Source of the DNA: Caldifarciminota bacterium | Lineage (GTDB): Bacteria; Hydrothermota; Tepidihabitantia; Tepidihabitantales; Tepidihabitantaceae | Assembly (NCBI GenBank): GCA_026418295.1 | Contig: JAOABP010000003.1 | Coordinates: 62,001-126,000, forward strand | Direction: 5' to 3' | Length of the DNA: 64,000 nucleotides | Shown: positions 63,324 through 64,000 of the stretch, in pieces | Numbering within the stretch: position 1 is the first letter of the stretch | Layout: every line of letters starts with the position of its first letter | The notes under the pieces: generated by a model | What the model saw: only the letters and a program-made list of their open reading frames with translations | The model's database searches: none | What the model was told of the DNA's origin: nothing | Position numbers and translations under genes: made by a program

Positions 63324-63493
63324 TCCACTTTTTTTGTATCTTATTGAGTTTCAAGCTTGTTGTCAAATTTTTCTTTGGCTCTTTTTTCCCTTTTTTTGCC
63401 GCTGAATCGGCTTTTTTTGCCGATTTTTGACAGTTTATGCAGAGTTTTGTGTTCATAAACGATTTTAGATCAAAAGGTTGCCACCACATCCCC
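63324..63493 (-). promoter_or_regulatory. CRISPR leader with promoter
   Basis: 170 bp, AT-rich, between cas4 and the first repeat. Minus strand: TTGACA 63366-63361, 17-bp spacer, TAAGAT 63343-63338; predicted start near 63331, seven bases before the first repeat. The promoter spacer holds ACAAGCTTGAAAC (63360-63348), close to the repeat's own 3' end ACAAGGATTGAAAC. Further upstream, AATCGGC-N7-GCCGATT (63405-63425) forms a perfect 7-bp inverted repeat with a homopolymer loop. A-rich runs (on the minus strand) lie between. Confidence 0.85.
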
Positions 63494-64000
63494 TTATACA
63501 CAAATATTTCTGTAACAGCAGTCCACACATTGGGCAGAATATCTGGTTCCTGAAGGGTATTCACCGGTCTTAATTATCCGAAAAATTTCCTCGATAATTC
63601 GGCTGATATAGTCATAGTCCTGTGGTTTGTAAATAACCTCGCACAGTTTAGCACCAGTGCGCACATAACAGATATATCCTCGCCGCACCGGCTTGCTGTA
63701 GATCTCGCTTATCAGCATACCGTAAAGAACCGACTGATAGCGGTGGGTCTTAAAAATCCATTCCCGGTATTGGGTGTATTTGTAGTCTAGAGGTGCCATA
63801 CTGCCATCCGCAAGGGTAAGCACCTCATCTACCACCCCGCGCACCCGAATCTTGGGAGAAGCCAGATACACATTTAACTCCTTCTTTACGCAACCAATCC
63901 TCTTGCGCAAATATTCAGGATTGCGCTTTTCCCGCTGGTTATGCAGCTGTCGGCCTTTCATCACAATGTAGCGCTGTTCCTCTTTCTGGGGAATCTTTAA
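63494..64000 (-). CDS. cas4: CRISPR-associated exonuclease Cas4 (5' end outside window)
   Basis: RecB-family nuclease that trims prespacers during adaptation. The frame is open to the window edge at 64000; an internal GTG/ATG near 63964 is not the true start, because the frame continues upstream with IPQKEEQRYIVMKGRQLH, typical of Cas4. 168 residues are visible: GVVDEV and APLDYKYT carry the motif II Asp and motif III Lys/Asp, followed by QSVLYGMLI. A C-terminal CVDCCYRNIC supplies three of the four [4Fe-4S] cysteines; the first Cys lies beyond the window. It lies directly upstream of the leader, on the array's strand. Confidence 0.92.
   Translation of the reverse strand, partial: LKIPQKEEQRYIVMKGRQLHNQREKRNPEYLRKRIGCVKKELNVYLASPKIRVRGVVDEVLTLADGSMAPLDYKYTQYREWIFKTHRYQSVLYGMLISEIYSKPVRRGYICYVRTGAKLCEVIYKPQDYDYISRIIEEIFRIIKTGEYPSGTRYSAQCVDCCYRNICV

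Noticed and set aside
63348-63360. A possible 36th, degenerate repeat
   Set aside because: Only the 3'-end-like 13 bases match, it lies 24 bp from the last repeat instead of 34-38, and it falls inside the leader promoter spacer, so it would not be transcribed.
61514-63430. Long open frames across the CRISPR array (for example 217 and 227 codons on the plus strand)
   Set aside because: They are made of translated 37-bp repeats alternating with spacers; the repeat has no stop in five of six frames, and there are no ribosome sites or family matches.

Overview
The window looks like a chromosomal piece of an uncultured, probably thermophilic bacterium of the FCB/candidate division WOR-3 kind. This is an inference from gene content: a V/A-type ATPase, extracellular proteins with type IX secretion (T9SS)-like C-terminal domains, PQQ-type beta-propeller proteins with PKD-like modules, a gingipain-family (C25) peptidase, an archaeal-type AspRS and a large CRISPR array. 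The DNA is GC-rich and very densely packed. Many genes overlap by 1-11 nt and several convergent pairs touch or overlap. I found no rRNA, tRNA, transposase or integrase.

Layout. 1-4524 (+): V/A-ATPase genes C (5' end outside the window), F, A, B. 4559-6814 (+): six-PAS sensor protein. 7054-8246 (+): two paralogous exported proteins of unknown function. 8249-25273 (-): four transcription units. They are aspS; a carbonic-anhydrase-like gene; rbfA-truB-ribF; PQQ protein-Yip1-tolC-macA-macB(ATPase)-macB(permease); and plsC-holA-leuS-small coiled-coil protein-guaA. 25365-28373 (+): 1002-aa exported protein with two glycosidase-like barrels and an inserted propeller. 28374-29018 (-): yhhQ-like transporter. 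29099-33069 (+): hslU, argF, trxB and an NrdG-like radical SAM gene. 32997-38069 (-): purD-LMW-PTP-acyl-CoA dehydrogenase-lpdA-lipB. 38220-43890 (-): three parvulin-type foldases and a PQQ lipoprotein, ending in a clear terminator. 44037-53546: M1 peptidase (-), phosphoesterase (+), asd (-), chromate transporter (+), C25 peptidase (+). 53543-57352 (-): rmlA-rmlC-like-rmlB plus a RecG-like ATP-binding protein. 57458-60503 (+): zinc-ribbon protein, HU, a 31-residue ribosomal-type basic protein, a WbaP-like sugar transferase and a double Lrp-like regulator. 60801-63323: CRISPR array of 35 identical 37-bp repeats, read on the minus strand from a leader at 63324-63493. 63494-64000 (-): cas4, cut by the window edge.

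How it works together. Much of the window is housekeeping (energy, translation, ribosome maturation, cofactors, purine and amino-acid synthesis). The rest is cell-surface biology: envelope foldases, a MacAB-TolC exporter, secreted enzymes carrying sorting domains, and polysaccharide precursor synthesis.

Most striking signals. (1) About twelve genes at the head of transcription units have a sigma70-type promoter whose -10 hexamer ends only 4-8 nt before the start codon, with no Shine-Dalgarno, so their mRNAs should be leaderless or nearly so. Genes inside operons usually carry good Shine-Dalgarno sequences. (2) Three of 34 CRISPR spacers translate to tetratricopeptide-repeat (TPR) consensus. 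(3) The CRISPR leader has its own TTGACA-N17-TAAGAT promoter, and a copy of the repeat's 3' end sits between -35 and -10. (4) The 1002-aa protein has a propeller nested inside its second glycosidase barrel.
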